Source: Cohaesibacter intestini (GTDB lineage Bacteria > Pseudomonadota > Alphaproteobacteria > Rhizobiales > Cohaesibacteraceae). From it: DNA of 64,000 bases. Below are positions 1 to 7,746 of the stretch, one piece after another. The stretch is from contig NZ_QODK01000004.1 of the NCBI RefSeq assembly GCF_003324485.1, positions 366,514 to 430,513 of the forward strand, read 5' to 3'. How positions within the stretch are numbered: the stretch's first letter is position 1; each line of letters opens with the position of its first letter. A program made the translations under genes and the position numbers. The notes beneath the pieces were generated by a model. That model ran no database searches, was not told where the DNA came from, and worked only from the letters and a program-made list of their open reading frames with translations.

Positions 1-491
1 CCAATGCGGTCATTCCCGACTTCGACATTGCCGACAATATGACCCTGCCGTTCCTTGGCGCCTTCAGTCGCCTGTCCCTGCTCAGTGGCAAACGCCAGCG
101 CAGGGCAGCGGACGCGATGATCAGCCAGATCGGCGTTGTCTGTCAGGGCAATGGGGACGGGATCAATACCCTGTCGGGCGGCAACCAGCAAAAAGTGATG
201 ATTGGGCGCTGGTTGCTTGAGCCATGCCGGGTTCTGCTGCTCGACGAGCCTTTCCAAGGGGTCGATATCGGCGCCCGAAGGGACATTGGCCAGCATATCC
301 GGGCCACAGCCAAGGGGCGGGCGACCATCGTCTTCGTCTCCGAAATCGACGAAGCTCTGGAGATCGCCGATCGGGTGATCGTGCTCCATGAGGGCGCCGT
401 CGTCGGCGAACATCGCAACAGCAATATCGATATGACCGCCCTGGTTGGCCAGGTGTCCGGTCAAGGTGCAACCAACCAAGCGGCCGAATAG
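1..491 (+). CDS. Sugar ABC transporter ATP-binding protein, C-terminal part (5' end outside window)
   Basis: Only the last 163 or so codons are present; reading is open from base 3. The ABC signature LSGGNQQKV, followed by a Walker B LLLDEP and a D-loop-like GVDIGARRDI, places it in the RbsA/XylG/MglA class of carbohydrate importers, in which two ATPase domains are fused. What is seen is the second domain. The end reads VSGQ..NQAAE. It stops two bases before the permease gene, so the two are surely cotranscribed. It would energise import of the sugar bound by the 1626-2675 protein. The family is clear; the sugar cannot be read from this part. Confidence 0.93.
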   Translation, partial: NAVIPDFDIADNMTLPFLGAFSRLSLLSGKRQRRAADAMISQIGVVCQGNGDGINTLSGGNQQKVMIGRWLLEPCRVLLLDEPFQGVDIGARRDIGQHIRATAKGRATIVFVSEIDEALEIADRVIVLHEGAVVGEHRNSNIDMTALVGQVSGQGATNQAAE

Positions 492-493
492 TT

Positions 494-1510
494 ATGCAAA
501 ACGACAAAATCATCAACTTTGCCATCAAATACGGCTTTCTGATCCTGCTGGTGGGCCTCGTCATTTACTTCTCTGTTGCGGCCTCCGGCTTCGCCTCGCC
601 ACGCTCTGCTGTGTTCGTTCTTCAGTCGGTGGCGATCACTGGCATCCTTGCGCTGGGTGTCACCTGTACGCTCGTGGTTGACGGGTTCGATCTGTCGATT
701 GGCGCGGTCGCTACCTCGGCACTGATGCTGTCAGCCTATTCGATGGTTATCCTTGAACAGTCTGCCTTTGTGGCGGTGATGCTGTGTCTGCTGATGGGCG
801 CTCTGGTCGGTTTGGTCAATGGCATTCTGATCGTGAAATTCCGCGTGCCGGATCTGCTGGCAACCCTTGGCATGATGTTCCTGCTGATCGGTCTGCAACG
901 CATTCCGACGCAGGGCAACTCAATTGCCACGGGCATGAGCCTGCCAGATGGCTCTCAGGCAACCGGTGTCTTCTCGCAGGCCTTCCTGTGGCTTGGCCGT
1001 CATCGCTTTGATCTGGTGATGGAACGCCTTGTGCCGGTGCCTGTTCTGATCTTCATCATCATTGCCTTCGGCATCTGGGTGTTCCTGGCGCTGACCCGTC
1101 ATGGCCGTCTGATGTATGCCATCGGGTCTAATGAGCGTGCCGCCGGTCTCGTCGGTACCCCGGTCAACAAATACAAGGTCGTTGCCTATATGGTCTCCGG
1201 CGTCATGGCTTCTGTCGGTGGCATTCTGCTGGCGGCCCGCCTCGGGCGCGGGGATATCGCATCAGGCAACAATCTGCTGCTCGACAGTGTGGCCGCTGCC
1301 CTCATCGGCTTTGCCGTGCTGGGCGCTGCCCGTCCGAATGCGTTCGGGACGGCCATCGGAGCGCTGTTTGTCGGTATTCTTTTGCAGGGCATGACCATGC
1401 TCAACGCCCCTTACTACACACAGGATTTCGTCAAGGGCGCTGTCCTTGTCGTTGCTCTTGTCTTCACTTTCTACCTGTCCTCGCGTCGCGGGTCAGGCGG
1501 GAAAGCCTAA
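494..1510 (+). CDS. Sugar ABC transporter permease, RbsC type
   Basis: A 338-aa, very hydrophobic protein with about eight to ten membrane spans, the usual size for RbsC/AraH-type permeases. Recognisable family segments are the early LALGVTCTLVVDGFDLSIG (near residues 50-70), AIGSNERAAGLVG in the middle (substrate-loop region that couples to the ATPase) and the late AALIGFAVLGAARPN. The start at 494 follows the ATPase stop by two bases; no strong ribosome binding site is visible, which fits translational coupling. It forms the inner-membrane channel of the importer with the flanking ATPase and binding protein. Confidence 0.92.
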   Translation: MQNDKIINFAIKYGFLILLVGLVIYFSVAASGFASPRSAVFVLQSVAITGILALGVTCTLVVDGFDLSIGAVATSALMLSAYSMVILEQSAFVAVMLCLLMGALVGLVNGILIVKFRVPDLLATLGMMFLLIGLQRIPTQGNSIATGMSLPDGSQATGVFSQAFLWLGRHRFDLVMERLVPVPVLIFIIIAFGIWVFLALTRHGRLMYAIGSNERAAGLVGTPVNKYKVVAYMVSGVMASVGGILLAARLGRGDIASGNNLLLDSVAAALIGFAVLGAARPNAFGTAIGALFVGILLQGMTMLNAPYYTQDFVKGAVLVVALVFTFYLSSRRGSGGKA

Positions 1511-1519
1511 AATTTCGAC

Positions 1520-1540
1520 GGGCCGATCTCTTGTCGGCCC
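1520..1540 (+). promoter_or_regulatory. Intercistronic stem-loop before the binding-protein gene
   Basis: GGGCCGA at 1520-1526 pairs with TCGGCCC at 1534-1540 around a 7-nt loop. No T-run follows, so it looks more like an RNA-stabilising or processing hairpin than a terminator. It separates the permease from the binding protein, which is normally needed in excess. Confidence 0.5.
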
Positions 1541-1625
1541 ATCGATCCAGTCATGAGTGCGGCTCTGATTATCAACGGGAGGAGCCGGGCTCGCCATGAA
1601 GTCTCATAGTTTGGGAGGATCTAAC

Positions 1626-2675
1626 ATGTTGAGACGTGAATTTATGAAACTGGCCTGCGCCACTTCGCTCGCTTTCGGGGCGTTTGGTGTCACGGCTGCC
1701 GCTGCGGCCGATATGCCAAAGCCATTTGACAAGCCCGAAGATGTCACCATCGCTCTGGTGCGCTATCTCTCCACCGGTGACTTCTTCCAAGCCTATCTTT
1801 CCGGCGTGGAAAAACAGTCGGCAGCCCTTGGGGTCAATCTGCGCATTTTCGACAGCCGTCAGGATGCAGCCCTGCAGGCCGATATGGTTGATCAGGCCAT
1901 TGCTCTGGGTGTTGACGGCATCGTCATCCAGCATGGTCTGACCGAATCCATGAAGGAAGCTGCCCAGCGGGCGGTGGAAGCTGGCATCAAGGTCGTGGCC
2001 TTCGACGTCAATGTTGAGAATAAAGCCATCCCGCAGGTCGAGCAGTCCGACTATCTGCTCGGCAAACTGGCTCTGGAACAGGCTATGAAGGATAATGGCA
2101 ATTCCTTCACTGCTGGCTATGTCTATGTGCCGGGTATCGCACCGCTTGACCGTCGTCATGTGGCTTGGGAAGAAGTGAAGAAGGCCAATCCGGGCATCAA
2201 GGAAGCCGCCATGTTCGGCACCCTCGACAACCCGATTGCCAACTCGGTGGCCAACCAGGCCCGTGCCGTGCTGCAGGCCAATCCAACCATCAATGTGGTC
2301 TTCGCTCCTTATGACGCCTTTGCCAAGGGCGTGAAGATTGCCGTCGATGAAGCTGGTCTGAATGAGGATATCAAGATTTATTCTGCTGATGTCTCGACTG
2401 CTGATATTTCGGCAATGCGCGAACCGAATTCAGCTTGGGCCGCAACGGTTGCAACCAACCCCGCCGTGGTTGGTGAAGTGTCCGTGCGCACCCTTGCCCT
2501 GATGCTGGCAGGTACCAATCCGGGCGAACAGGTCGTGGTTCCACCAACCCTGATCACCCAGACCTTCCTGAATGACAATGACATCAAGAACATGGACGAG
2601 CTTGGCCAGAAAATGCCGCAGTTTGCCCATGCTGACGTGGCAATGGCTCCTTGGATGCCTGTGCCTAAGCGGTAA
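1626..2675 (+). CDS. Periplasmic sugar-binding protein of ABC transporter
   Basis: A 349-aa type I periplasmic binding protein. The start at 1626 is chosen over an upstream in-frame ATG at 1596 because GGGAGG sits just ahead of it and the protein then opens with a proper export signal: MLRREFMK, a hydrophobic core, then AAAAAD. The mature part shows the ribose-binding-protein pattern of two Rossmann-like lobes, with segments such as ALGVDGIVIQHG and VVAFDVNVENKAI. It captures the substrate for the ATPase and permease encoded upstream. The fold is clear, but the ligand cannot be deduced; the downstream transketolase and RuBisCO-like genes make a branched pentose or its acid plausible. Confidence 0.9.
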   Translation: MLRREFMKLACATSLAFGAFGVTAAAAADMPKPFDKPEDVTIALVRYLSTGDFFQAYLSGVEKQSAALGVNLRIFDSRQDAALQADMVDQAIALGVDGIVIQHGLTESMKEAAQRAVEAGIKVVAFDVNVENKAIPQVEQSDYLLGKLALEQAMKDNGNSFTAGYVYVPGIAPLDRRHVAWEEVKKANPGIKEAAMFGTLDNPIANSVANQARAVLQANPTINVVFAPYDAFAKGVKIAVDEAGLNEDIKIYSADVSTADISAMREPNSAWAATVATNPAVVGEVSVRTLALMLAGTNPGEQVVVPPTLITQTFLNDNDIKNMDELGQKMPQFAHADVAMAPWMPVPKR

Positions 2676-2684
2676 CCCCCGCAG

Positions 2685-2725
2685 AGCGCCCGGCTGGTTC
2701 CCCGGAAAAAGCCATGCCGGGCGCT
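2685..2725 (+). terminator. Strong hairpin after the binding-protein gene (attenuator or leaky terminator)
   Basis: AGCGCCCGGC at 2685-2694 and GCCGGGCGCT at 2716-2725 form a perfect 10-bp stem, followed by a pyrimidine stretch TTTCCTTTCC rather than a pure T-run. It probably ends or trims part of the transcripts after the transporter genes and lowers expression of the enzymes downstream. Confidence 0.55.
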
Positions 2726-2780
2726 TTCCTTTCCAAGGCTATGCCCACCCGAATTCTGACAGACGACACGGAGTATTGAG

Positions 2781-3224
2781 ATGTTGATTGGAATTGATGG
2801 TCGCATGACCCCGGAGCTGCTGCATTGTCTGGCACGGATGGGACATGGCGATGAAATTGTTGTTGCGGATGCCAATTTCCCGGCAAATTCCACCGCTGAG
2901 CATTGCAATGTTAAAGAGGCCATCCAGCTGCCCGGTCTTGATGCACCAGCAACGATCGAACTGATCACGCAATTGATGCCGCTTGAAGGCTTTGCCGACT
3001 ATTCCGCGCTTCGGATGGAAATTGACGGTGAGCCAGAGACCCTTGGCGAAGTGCATAGTGAAGGCTTTGCGGTGATGGAGTCACGCCTGCCAGAAACGGG
3101 ATCGCTCTCCAGTCTTGAGCGGCAAGACTTTTATGTACAGGCCAAACGCGCCTTTGCCGTGGTGCGCACCACCGAAGCGCGGCCCTTCGGCTGCTTCATT
3201 CTGCGTAAGGGTGTCGTTTTTTAA
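2781..3224 (+). CDS. RbsD/FucU-family sugar mutarotase
   Basis: A 147-aa protein whose opening, MLIGIDGRMTPELLHCLARMGHGDEIVVADANFP, matches the FucU/RbsD family, including the conserved GHGDxIVxADANFP region with the catalytic His and Asp. The end carries RTTEARPFGCFILRKGVV, the family's C-terminal signature. These enzymes interconvert sugar anomers (pyranose/furanose or alpha/beta) in the cytoplasm so that the usable form reaches the next enzyme. CGGAG lies about 10 bases before the ATG. Its place between the transporter and the transketolase agrees with a first intracellular step; the sugar is not known. Confidence 0.85.
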   Translation: MLIGIDGRMTPELLHCLARMGHGDEIVVADANFPANSTAEHCNVKEAIQLPGLDAPATIELITQLMPLEGFADYSALRMEIDGEPETLGEVHSEGFAVMESRLPETGSLSSLERQDFYVQAKRAFAVVRTTEARPFGCFILRKGVVF

Positions 3225-3256
3225 GGCACCATCTTCAAAGACATTGCTTTTTTAAA

Positions 3257-3283
3257 GGACTGACCTGCCCCACAGGCCAGTCC
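3257..3283 (+). promoter_or_regulatory. Stem-loop in the leader of the transketolase genes
   Basis: GGACTG-A-CCTG and CAGG-C-CAGTCC form a near-perfect 11-bp stem with a 5-nt loop (CCCCA) in the 135-bp gap between the mutarotase and transketolase genes. No T-run follows. It may be a processing or stability element; no promoter was identified with confidence. Confidence 0.4.
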
Positions 3284-3359
3284 AAATGACTTGTTCCCAG
3301 TCTCCCAAGATAGGCAGCCCCTTTATCAGCATGAAGTGGCTTGACGATGAGGTATTCAC

Positions 3360-4286
3360 ATGCGCAATGAAAAGAGGACGGAGGACGTTGCTCTCGGCAT
3401 TCGCCGTCGCGTTTTCGAGCACACGATCCGCAACAATGGCGGCTATCTGAGCCAAGCCTGTTCAGCCGCCGAGCAATTGGCATGGCTCTATAATGAGCAG
3501 CTCAATTTGGGCGCGCCGACCTTGCCTGCGATCCCCAAGCCGTTTGAAGGTGTGCCATCACCCAACAACCCGAATTATCACACCGGGGCAGGCTATAACG
3601 GCCCGGCAACGCCGGACTTTGACCGTCTGTTCATCGCGCCTGCCCATTATGCGCTGGTTGCCTATGCGACCCTGATCGAAGTGGGCCGGATGGATGAAGC
3701 GGGTCTGAAAATGTTCAATCAGGATGGCTCGTCGGTCGAGATGATCGGGGCGGAGCATTCGCCCGGCATGGAAGTGCATAACGGTACCCTCGGCATCGGG
3801 CTTTCCACCGCCGCAGGCCTTGCCTATGGCCGTCGCCTGAAAGGCGATAAAGGCAAGACATGGGTCTTCATGTCGGACGGGGAAGTGCAGGAGGGCCAAA
3901 CGTGGGAAGCCATTCAGGCCGCTCGCTTCCATGGCATCGACAGCCTTCATGCCATCATGGATGTCAATGATCAGCAATGCGACGGGGCGATGGATTCGGT
4001 GATGGAAGTCGGCGACATTCGCCGCAAGATGATTGAGTTCGGTGCTGCCTGCATTGAGATTGACGGCCATGATCTCGACGCCATGCGGCAGGCAGTGAAT
4101 GAACCCCATGAAGGGCGTCCCTTGATCATTCTGGCCCGGACGTCTCCGTTCAAGAGCATGCAAATTCTGGAAGAGCGCTTCCCGCGTCTGCATTATGTCC
4201 GCTTCAAATCCGAAGATGAACGCGCCCGCTTCAACACATCGATTGCCGAAGATCTCGGTGTCGATCCTGTTGATTATGCGCATTAA
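3360..4286 (+). CDS. Transketolase, N-terminal (thiamine diphosphate-binding) subunit
   Basis: A 308-aa protein corresponding to the N-terminal third of a classical transketolase. It has the thiamine diphosphate/magnesium motif in the form SDGEVQEGQ, with the distal VNDQQCDG where family members have NGLQIDG, and the early GHSPGM-like AEHSPGMEVHNGTLGIGLS. A GAGG stretch lies about 7 bases before the ATG. With the next gene it makes a two-subunit transketolase that moves a two-carbon ketol unit between sugar phosphates. Split transketolases of this kind occur in dedicated catabolic operons, including apulose-4-phosphate transketolase. The RuBisCO-like neighbour makes a specialised rather than housekeeping role likely. 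Confidence 0.88.
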   Translation: MRNEKRTEDVALGIRRRVFEHTIRNNGGYLSQACSAAEQLAWLYNEQLNLGAPTLPAIPKPFEGVPSPNNPNYHTGAGYNGPATPDFDRLFIAPAHYALVAYATLIEVGRMDEAGLKMFNQDGSSVEMIGAEHSPGMEVHNGTLGIGLSTAAGLAYGRRLKGDKGKTWVFMSDGEVQEGQTWEAIQAARFHGIDSLHAIMDVNDQQCDGAMDSVMEVGDIRRKMIEFGAACIEIDGHDLDAMRQAVNEPHEGRPLIILARTSPFKSMQILEERFPRLHYVRFKSEDERARFNTSIAEDLGVDPVDYAH

Positions 4287-4297
4287 GGAGGCCCGAA

Positions 4298-5302
4298 ATG
4301 GTTGAAATGGTAAACCGCCCCTATGCTACGGCCTTCGAAAAATTCGCCGCTGGCAATCCTGATATTCTCTGCCTGTCTGCCGATCTGACTTCGTCCTGCG
4401 AGATTGACGGGTTCCGTGATCGGCATCCGGACCAGTTCATCTCGATGGGGATGGCCGAGCAGAATATGCTCAGCTTTGCCGGTGGTCTGGGGTTGGCTGG
4501 CTTCCGGCCCTTCATTCACACTTTCGGCGTCTTCATGTATCGCCGCCCTTACGATCAGCTGATGGCCTCGATCGCTTATCCGCGCCGCAAGGTGCGGCTG
4601 ATGGGCTTCTTGCCCGGGGTCACCACGCCCGGCGGCATGACCCACCAGTCGATTGAAGATATCAGCGTTATGCGGTCGATCCCGAATATGACGATCCTTG
4701 AAACCGGGGACGCGACCGAGGTGGAATCGATCTGCGAAGCGGCAGACAGCATTGACGGGCCGGTCTGGTGCCGGGTGTTGCGCGGCTCTGTGCCGCGGCT
4801 GTTTGATACGCCGATCAAGGTGGGCGAGATGCGCGAATTGTCCGCTGGCGATGACATTCTGGTTGTCACCTCTGGCATTTGCACCGAAGAGGCTCTGCGG
4901 GCTCGCTCGGCGCTGGCCAAGGCTGGTCTGTCGATCCGCCATTTGCATCTGCACACGATCAAGCCGTTCGATGCCAAGACTTTGCTCGACCATATCGGCT
5001 CGGTCAAGCATGGGGTGATCACGTTGGAGAACCATGTCACCGAAGGTGGTGTTGGCTCGCTGGTGGCGGAGACCATGGCGGATGCAGGCGTCGGCAAGCG
5101 GCTCATTCGTTTGGGGCTTAAGGATACCTATGCTCACGGCGGTTCGCGGCCTTATTTGATGCGTTATTATGGTCTGGATGCGGTGGCTCTGGTCAAGGGC
5201 ATCGAGGATCTGATGGGCCAGCAATTCGGTATTTCCGAGGATGATTTGGATACCGCCCGCGTCGAGGATGTGCATTCGCTGGTCAAGGCGGAGGCGCTCT
5301 GA
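4298..5302 (+). CDS. Transketolase, C-terminal (pyrimidine-binding) subunit
   Basis: A 334-aa protein holding the pyrimidine-binding and C-terminal domains of transketolase. GMAEQNMLSFAGGLGLAGF carries the catalytic glutamate that activates the cofactor, and the last third has the transketolase C-terminal fold, with LRHLHL-like RHLHLHTIKPFD and ENHVTEGGVGS. The ribosome binding site AAGGAGG before 4298 is the strongest in the operon. It begins 11 bases after the N-terminal subunit, and its stop codon overlaps the start of the RuBisCO-like gene (TGATG), so the three products are probably made in fixed ratio. Confidence 0.88.
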   Translation: MVEMVNRPYATAFEKFAAGNPDILCLSADLTSSCEIDGFRDRHPDQFISMGMAEQNMLSFAGGLGLAGFRPFIHTFGVFMYRRPYDQLMASIAYPRRKVRLMGFLPGVTTPGGMTHQSIEDISVMRSIPNMTILETGDATEVESICEAADSIDGPVWCRVLRGSVPRLFDTPIKVGEMRELSAGDDILVVTSGICTEEALRARSALAKAGLSIRHLHLHTIKPFDAKTLLDHIGSVKHGVITLENHVTEGGVGSLVAETMADAGVGKRLIRLGLKDTYAHGGSRPYLMRYYGLDAVALVKGIEDLMGQQFGISEDDLDTARVEDVHSLVKAEAL

Positions 5303-6429
5303 TGGATCGCTTCGTCGTCACCTATCGGATTTTTGCCGAGGATCAGGCCGACGCGGAGGACCGCGCGGCCAACATCGCTCTGGAAGATACCGTCGAGATC
5401 CCGCGTGATGTGGTGCCGTCAGGCTATGTGGAAGATGTGGTGCTGGGGCGCGTGGAAAGCGTCGAGCAGGTTACGGATCGCACATGGCATGGACGGGTCG
5501 CCTATCATATTGACGCGGTGGGGCGGGAATTTCCGCAATTTCTCAATGTGGTTCTGGGCAATGCCTCGATCCTCAAGGGCGTCAAGGCCATTGCCATTGA
5601 GACCAATGAGGATGTGCGGGATCGCTTTCCCGGTGCGCAATATGGCGTCGAGGGTCTAAGAGCCCTGACCGGGCGCAAAAGCGGGGGCTATGTCTGTCCG
5701 GTGATCAAACCGCAAGGGTCCTCGGCGGAGCGGCTGGCGCATTTGTGCTATTTGACCGCAAGGGCGGGGGCTGACATTGTCAAAGAAGATCATGGCCTGT
5801 GCAATCAGGACGCCGCCCCCTTCCGGCTGCGGGTCAAACTGGCGGCCGCCGCGGTCAACCGGGCCAATGCGGAGCGGGCAGAAGAGGGGGAGACCACCAA
5901 ATCCCTTTATTTTGCCAGTATTGGTGGCCATGGGGATCAGGTGCGCGAGCTGGCCTATTATGCCCAAGAGGTCGGGGCGCATGGTGTGTTGCTCATTCCG
6001 GGGCTGCTGGGCTTTGACGCAATGAACCGGCTGGCGCAGGATCCGGACTTCAATCTACCGATCATGGCCCATCCGAGCCATCTGGGGCCATATGTCCTGT
6101 CAGAAGATACCGGCTATGGTCATGGCATGCTGTTTGGCGATCTGATGCGTTTGGCGGGGGCTGATATTTCGGTGTTCCCCAACCATGGTGGGCGCTTTGG
6201 TTTCTCGGTGGAGGAATGCGAGGCGATTGTGGCCAGTTGCCGGTCCAAGGATGGTCCGGGGCGGGCGATCCTGCCAAGCCCTGGTGGCGGCATGAGCCTT
6301 GATCGTCTTGCGGACATGAAAAAACTCTATGGCGAGGATTGCGTCTATTTGCTGGGCGGCAGTCTGTTGCGTTTTGGTGAGCAGATTGGCGATGCCATTC
6401 GCCAGATGCGGGCAGCACTCGACAGCTGA
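5302..6429 (+). CDS. RuBisCO-like protein (form IV), probable sugar-acid pathway enzyme
   Basis: A 375-aa member of the RuBisCO large-chain superfamily. An N-terminal alpha/beta domain is followed by the barrel with VIKPQG (Lys136, equivalent to the first active-site lysine), IVKEDHG (Lys161, the carbamylated lysine; Asp163 kept, but His164 where RuBisCO has a metal-binding Glu), MAHPSH near 256 and the phosphate-binding PSPGGG near 326. These changes rule out a true CO2-fixing enzyme. Known RuBisCO-like proteins act in methionine salvage or as decarboxylase or transcarboxylase/hydrolase enzymes in D-apionate breakdown (OiaX, OiaT). No methionine-salvage gene is nearby, whereas a sugar importer and split transketolase are, so the second role is preferred. 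It is the last gene of the operon. Confidence 0.85.
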   Translation: MDRFVVTYRIFAEDQADAEDRAANIALEDTVEIPRDVVPSGYVEDVVLGRVESVEQVTDRTWHGRVAYHIDAVGREFPQFLNVVLGNASILKGVKAIAIETNEDVRDRFPGAQYGVEGLRALTGRKSGGYVCPVIKPQGSSAERLAHLCYLTARAGADIVKEDHGLCNQDAAPFRLRVKLAAAAVNRANAERAEEGETTKSLYFASIGGHGDQVRELAYYAQEVGAHGVLLIPGLLGFDAMNRLAQDPDFNLPIMAHPSHLGPYVLSEDTGYGHGMLFGDLMRLAGADISVFPNHGGRFGFSVEECEAIVASCRSKDGPGRAILPSPGGGMSLDRLADMKKLYGEDCVYLLGGSLLRFGEQIGDAIRQMRAALDS

Positions 6430-6446
6430 GTGCGATAAGCGGGAAG

Positions 6447-6490
6447 AAAAGGCGGTGCACACCCTTCTTTGAGGGGGCGTCGCCTTTTTT
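6447..6490. terminator. Bidirectional terminator between the sugar operon and maiA
   Basis: AAAAGGCG (6447-6454) and CGCCTTTTTT (6481-6490) close an imperfect hairpin whose inner part pairs CACCCTT-like with AGGGGGCG. It carries T-runs on both strands and lies between two convergent genes. Confidence 0.7.
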
Positions 6491-6501
6491 GTGCCTGATG
6501 C

Positions 6502-7119
6502 TCAGTGCGGGCTTTGGTCTGGATGGGCTGCAGCAAAGGCCGGGATGGTGGCAAGATTGGCTTCGATGCGGCTGATTTTTGGCAGGGCGTCGAGTGAGAC
6601 GCCCCAGCGATGGGCATTGTATAGCTGCGGCATCAGGCAAATGTCGGCAAGCGACAGGTGGTCACCATAACAACAATCGCCCCCCTTCAGCATCGCTTCA
6701 AAGGCCTCTAGGGCAGGGGCAATATGGGCCTGCATCCAGCCTTCCATCGTGAGGCTGCCATTGGACTGGCCAACCGCATATTTGGCGACGCGCAAATTGC
6801 AGACCGGATGAAGATCCATGGCGATGGCATAGGCCAATGCCCGCGCCTTGGCACGACCGACTGGCTCGTCCGGCAACAGGGAAAGCGAGCGGGTCTCGTT
6901 GAGATATTCGATGATCGCCATCGACTGGGTGAAGCTCTGACCATCAATCTCCAAGACAGGCACCAGTCCTTGCGGGTTGCGGGCCAGATGGGCTTGAGTG
7001 CTTTGCTCGCCTTCAACCAGATTGATCAGGTTTGATTGCCATTCAAGGCCCGCAAGACCGAGGGTGATGCGGACGCGATAGCTGGCTGTCGAGCGCCAAT
7101 AATCATGCAGGGTGATCAT
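6502..7119 (-). CDS. maiA: Maleylacetoacetate isomerase (zeta-class glutathione transferase)
   Basis: A 205-aa glutathione S-transferase of the zeta class. It turns maleylacetoacetate into fumarylacetoacetate with glutathione, the step between hmgA and fahA products. The N-terminal thioredoxin-like domain shows YWRSTASYRVR, where the family usually reads SSCSWRVR; the serine and arginine are kept but the cysteine is alanine. GLVPVLEIDG and QSMAIIEYLNET (glutathione gamma-glutamyl binding) follow, then the all-helical domain with DICLMPQLYNA. Its start overlaps the MarR stop by 4 bases, so the two form one minus-strand unit opposite hmgA. Confidence 0.9.
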   Translation of the reverse strand: MITLHDYWRSTASYRVRITLGLAGLEWQSNLINLVEGEQSTQAHLARNPQGLVPVLEIDGQSFTQSMAIIEYLNETRSLSLLPDEPVGRAKARALAYAIAMDLHPVCNLRVAKYAVGQSNGSLTMEGWMQAHIAPALEAFEAMLKGGDCCYGDHLSLADICLMPQLYNAHRWGVSLDALPKISRIEANLATIPAFAAAHPDQSPH

Positions 7120-7571
7120 GACACATCGTCTCCGATGATCTTGTCGAGACCAGCCTCAAAACCGGCAAAGGTCGCCCCGAGGCGTTTCTCAACTTCCTGC
7201 TGGAAGGCTTGGGCGATGGGCAGCAACTCGGTCATCAGAGCATGGCCTTCGGGGGTCATGCAGAGATGGATCAGGCGCCGGTCCTGTGCGTTGATCCGCT
7301 TTGTCACAAAGCCACGTTCCTCGAGTCGGCTGGCCGCTCGGCTGACTTTGGACTTCTCCATACCGACGCGCGCTTCTATGTCGCGCACTGATGCACCCCC
7401 CGCATGGGCGACATGAACAATCACCCGCCATTCGGGAATCGAGATGCCGAACCGTTCCTTGTACTGCTTTGCCAATTCTTCGCTAAGTGTTTGGGCAGCA
7501 ACAGCTAATCGGTAGGGTGTGTAGCCCATCAGATCAAAGTCGGGTAACGGTGGGAGCGTCTCGTCCGCCAT
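7116..7571 (-). CDS. MarR-family transcriptional regulator of the homogentisate genes
   Basis: A 151-aa winged-helix protein with the MarR layout: helices for dimerisation, the reading head [29 protein letters not shown] (about residues 60-90) and the wing [13 protein letters not shown]. It is divergent from hmgA with two copies of GTTGC-N4-GCAAC in the shared upstream region, so it most likely represses both directions and responds to an aromatic pathway intermediate. It resembles the second MarR at 15164-15607, which has the same operator type. The ligand is not known from sequence. Confidence 0.88.
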   Translation of the reverse strand: MADETLPPLPDFDLMGYTPYRLAVAAQTLSEELAKQYKERFGISIPEWRVIVHVAHAGGASVRDIEARVGMEKSKVSRAASRLEERGFVTKRINAQDRRLIHLCMTPEGHALMTELLPIAQAFQQEVEKRLGATFAGFEAGLDKIIGDDVS

Positions 7572-7633
7572 GGATTCATCCTTTCAAGTTGGCGATATTA
7601 CGCCGGGCTTTTTTCCAAATTGCAAGTATTTTC

Positions 7634-7647
7634 GTTGCATTCGCAAC
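7634..7647. promoter_or_regulatory. MarR operator, site 1 (marR-hmgA intergenic)
   Basis: GTTGCATTCGCAAC, an inverted repeat GTTGC-N4-GCAAC. It lies 63 bases before the MarR start and 100 before the hmgA start. The same form recurs at 7665 and before the second MarR pair. Confidence 0.7.
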
Positions 7648-7664
7648 AATTTCTTCTTGACAAC

Positions 7665-7678
7665 GTTGCAGGTGCAAC
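7665..7678. promoter_or_regulatory. MarR operator, site 2 (marR-hmgA intergenic)
   Basis: GTTGCAGGTGCAAC, spaced 31 bases centre to centre from site 1, about three helical turns, so two dimers could bind the same face. A TTGACA-like element (TTGACA at 7658-7663) lies between the sites and may be the -35 box for hmgA. Confidence 0.7.
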
Positions 7679-7746
7679 GAAATACTGGGGCCAATAGAGC
7701 TACGGGAAAACCCGCAAGCAAAAAAGAGGCGAGGGGAGGAAGGGTC

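Noticed and set aside
5302..6429. True CO2-fixing RuBisCO
   Set aside because: Key metal-binding Glu is replaced, length is short and no Calvin-cycle genes are present.
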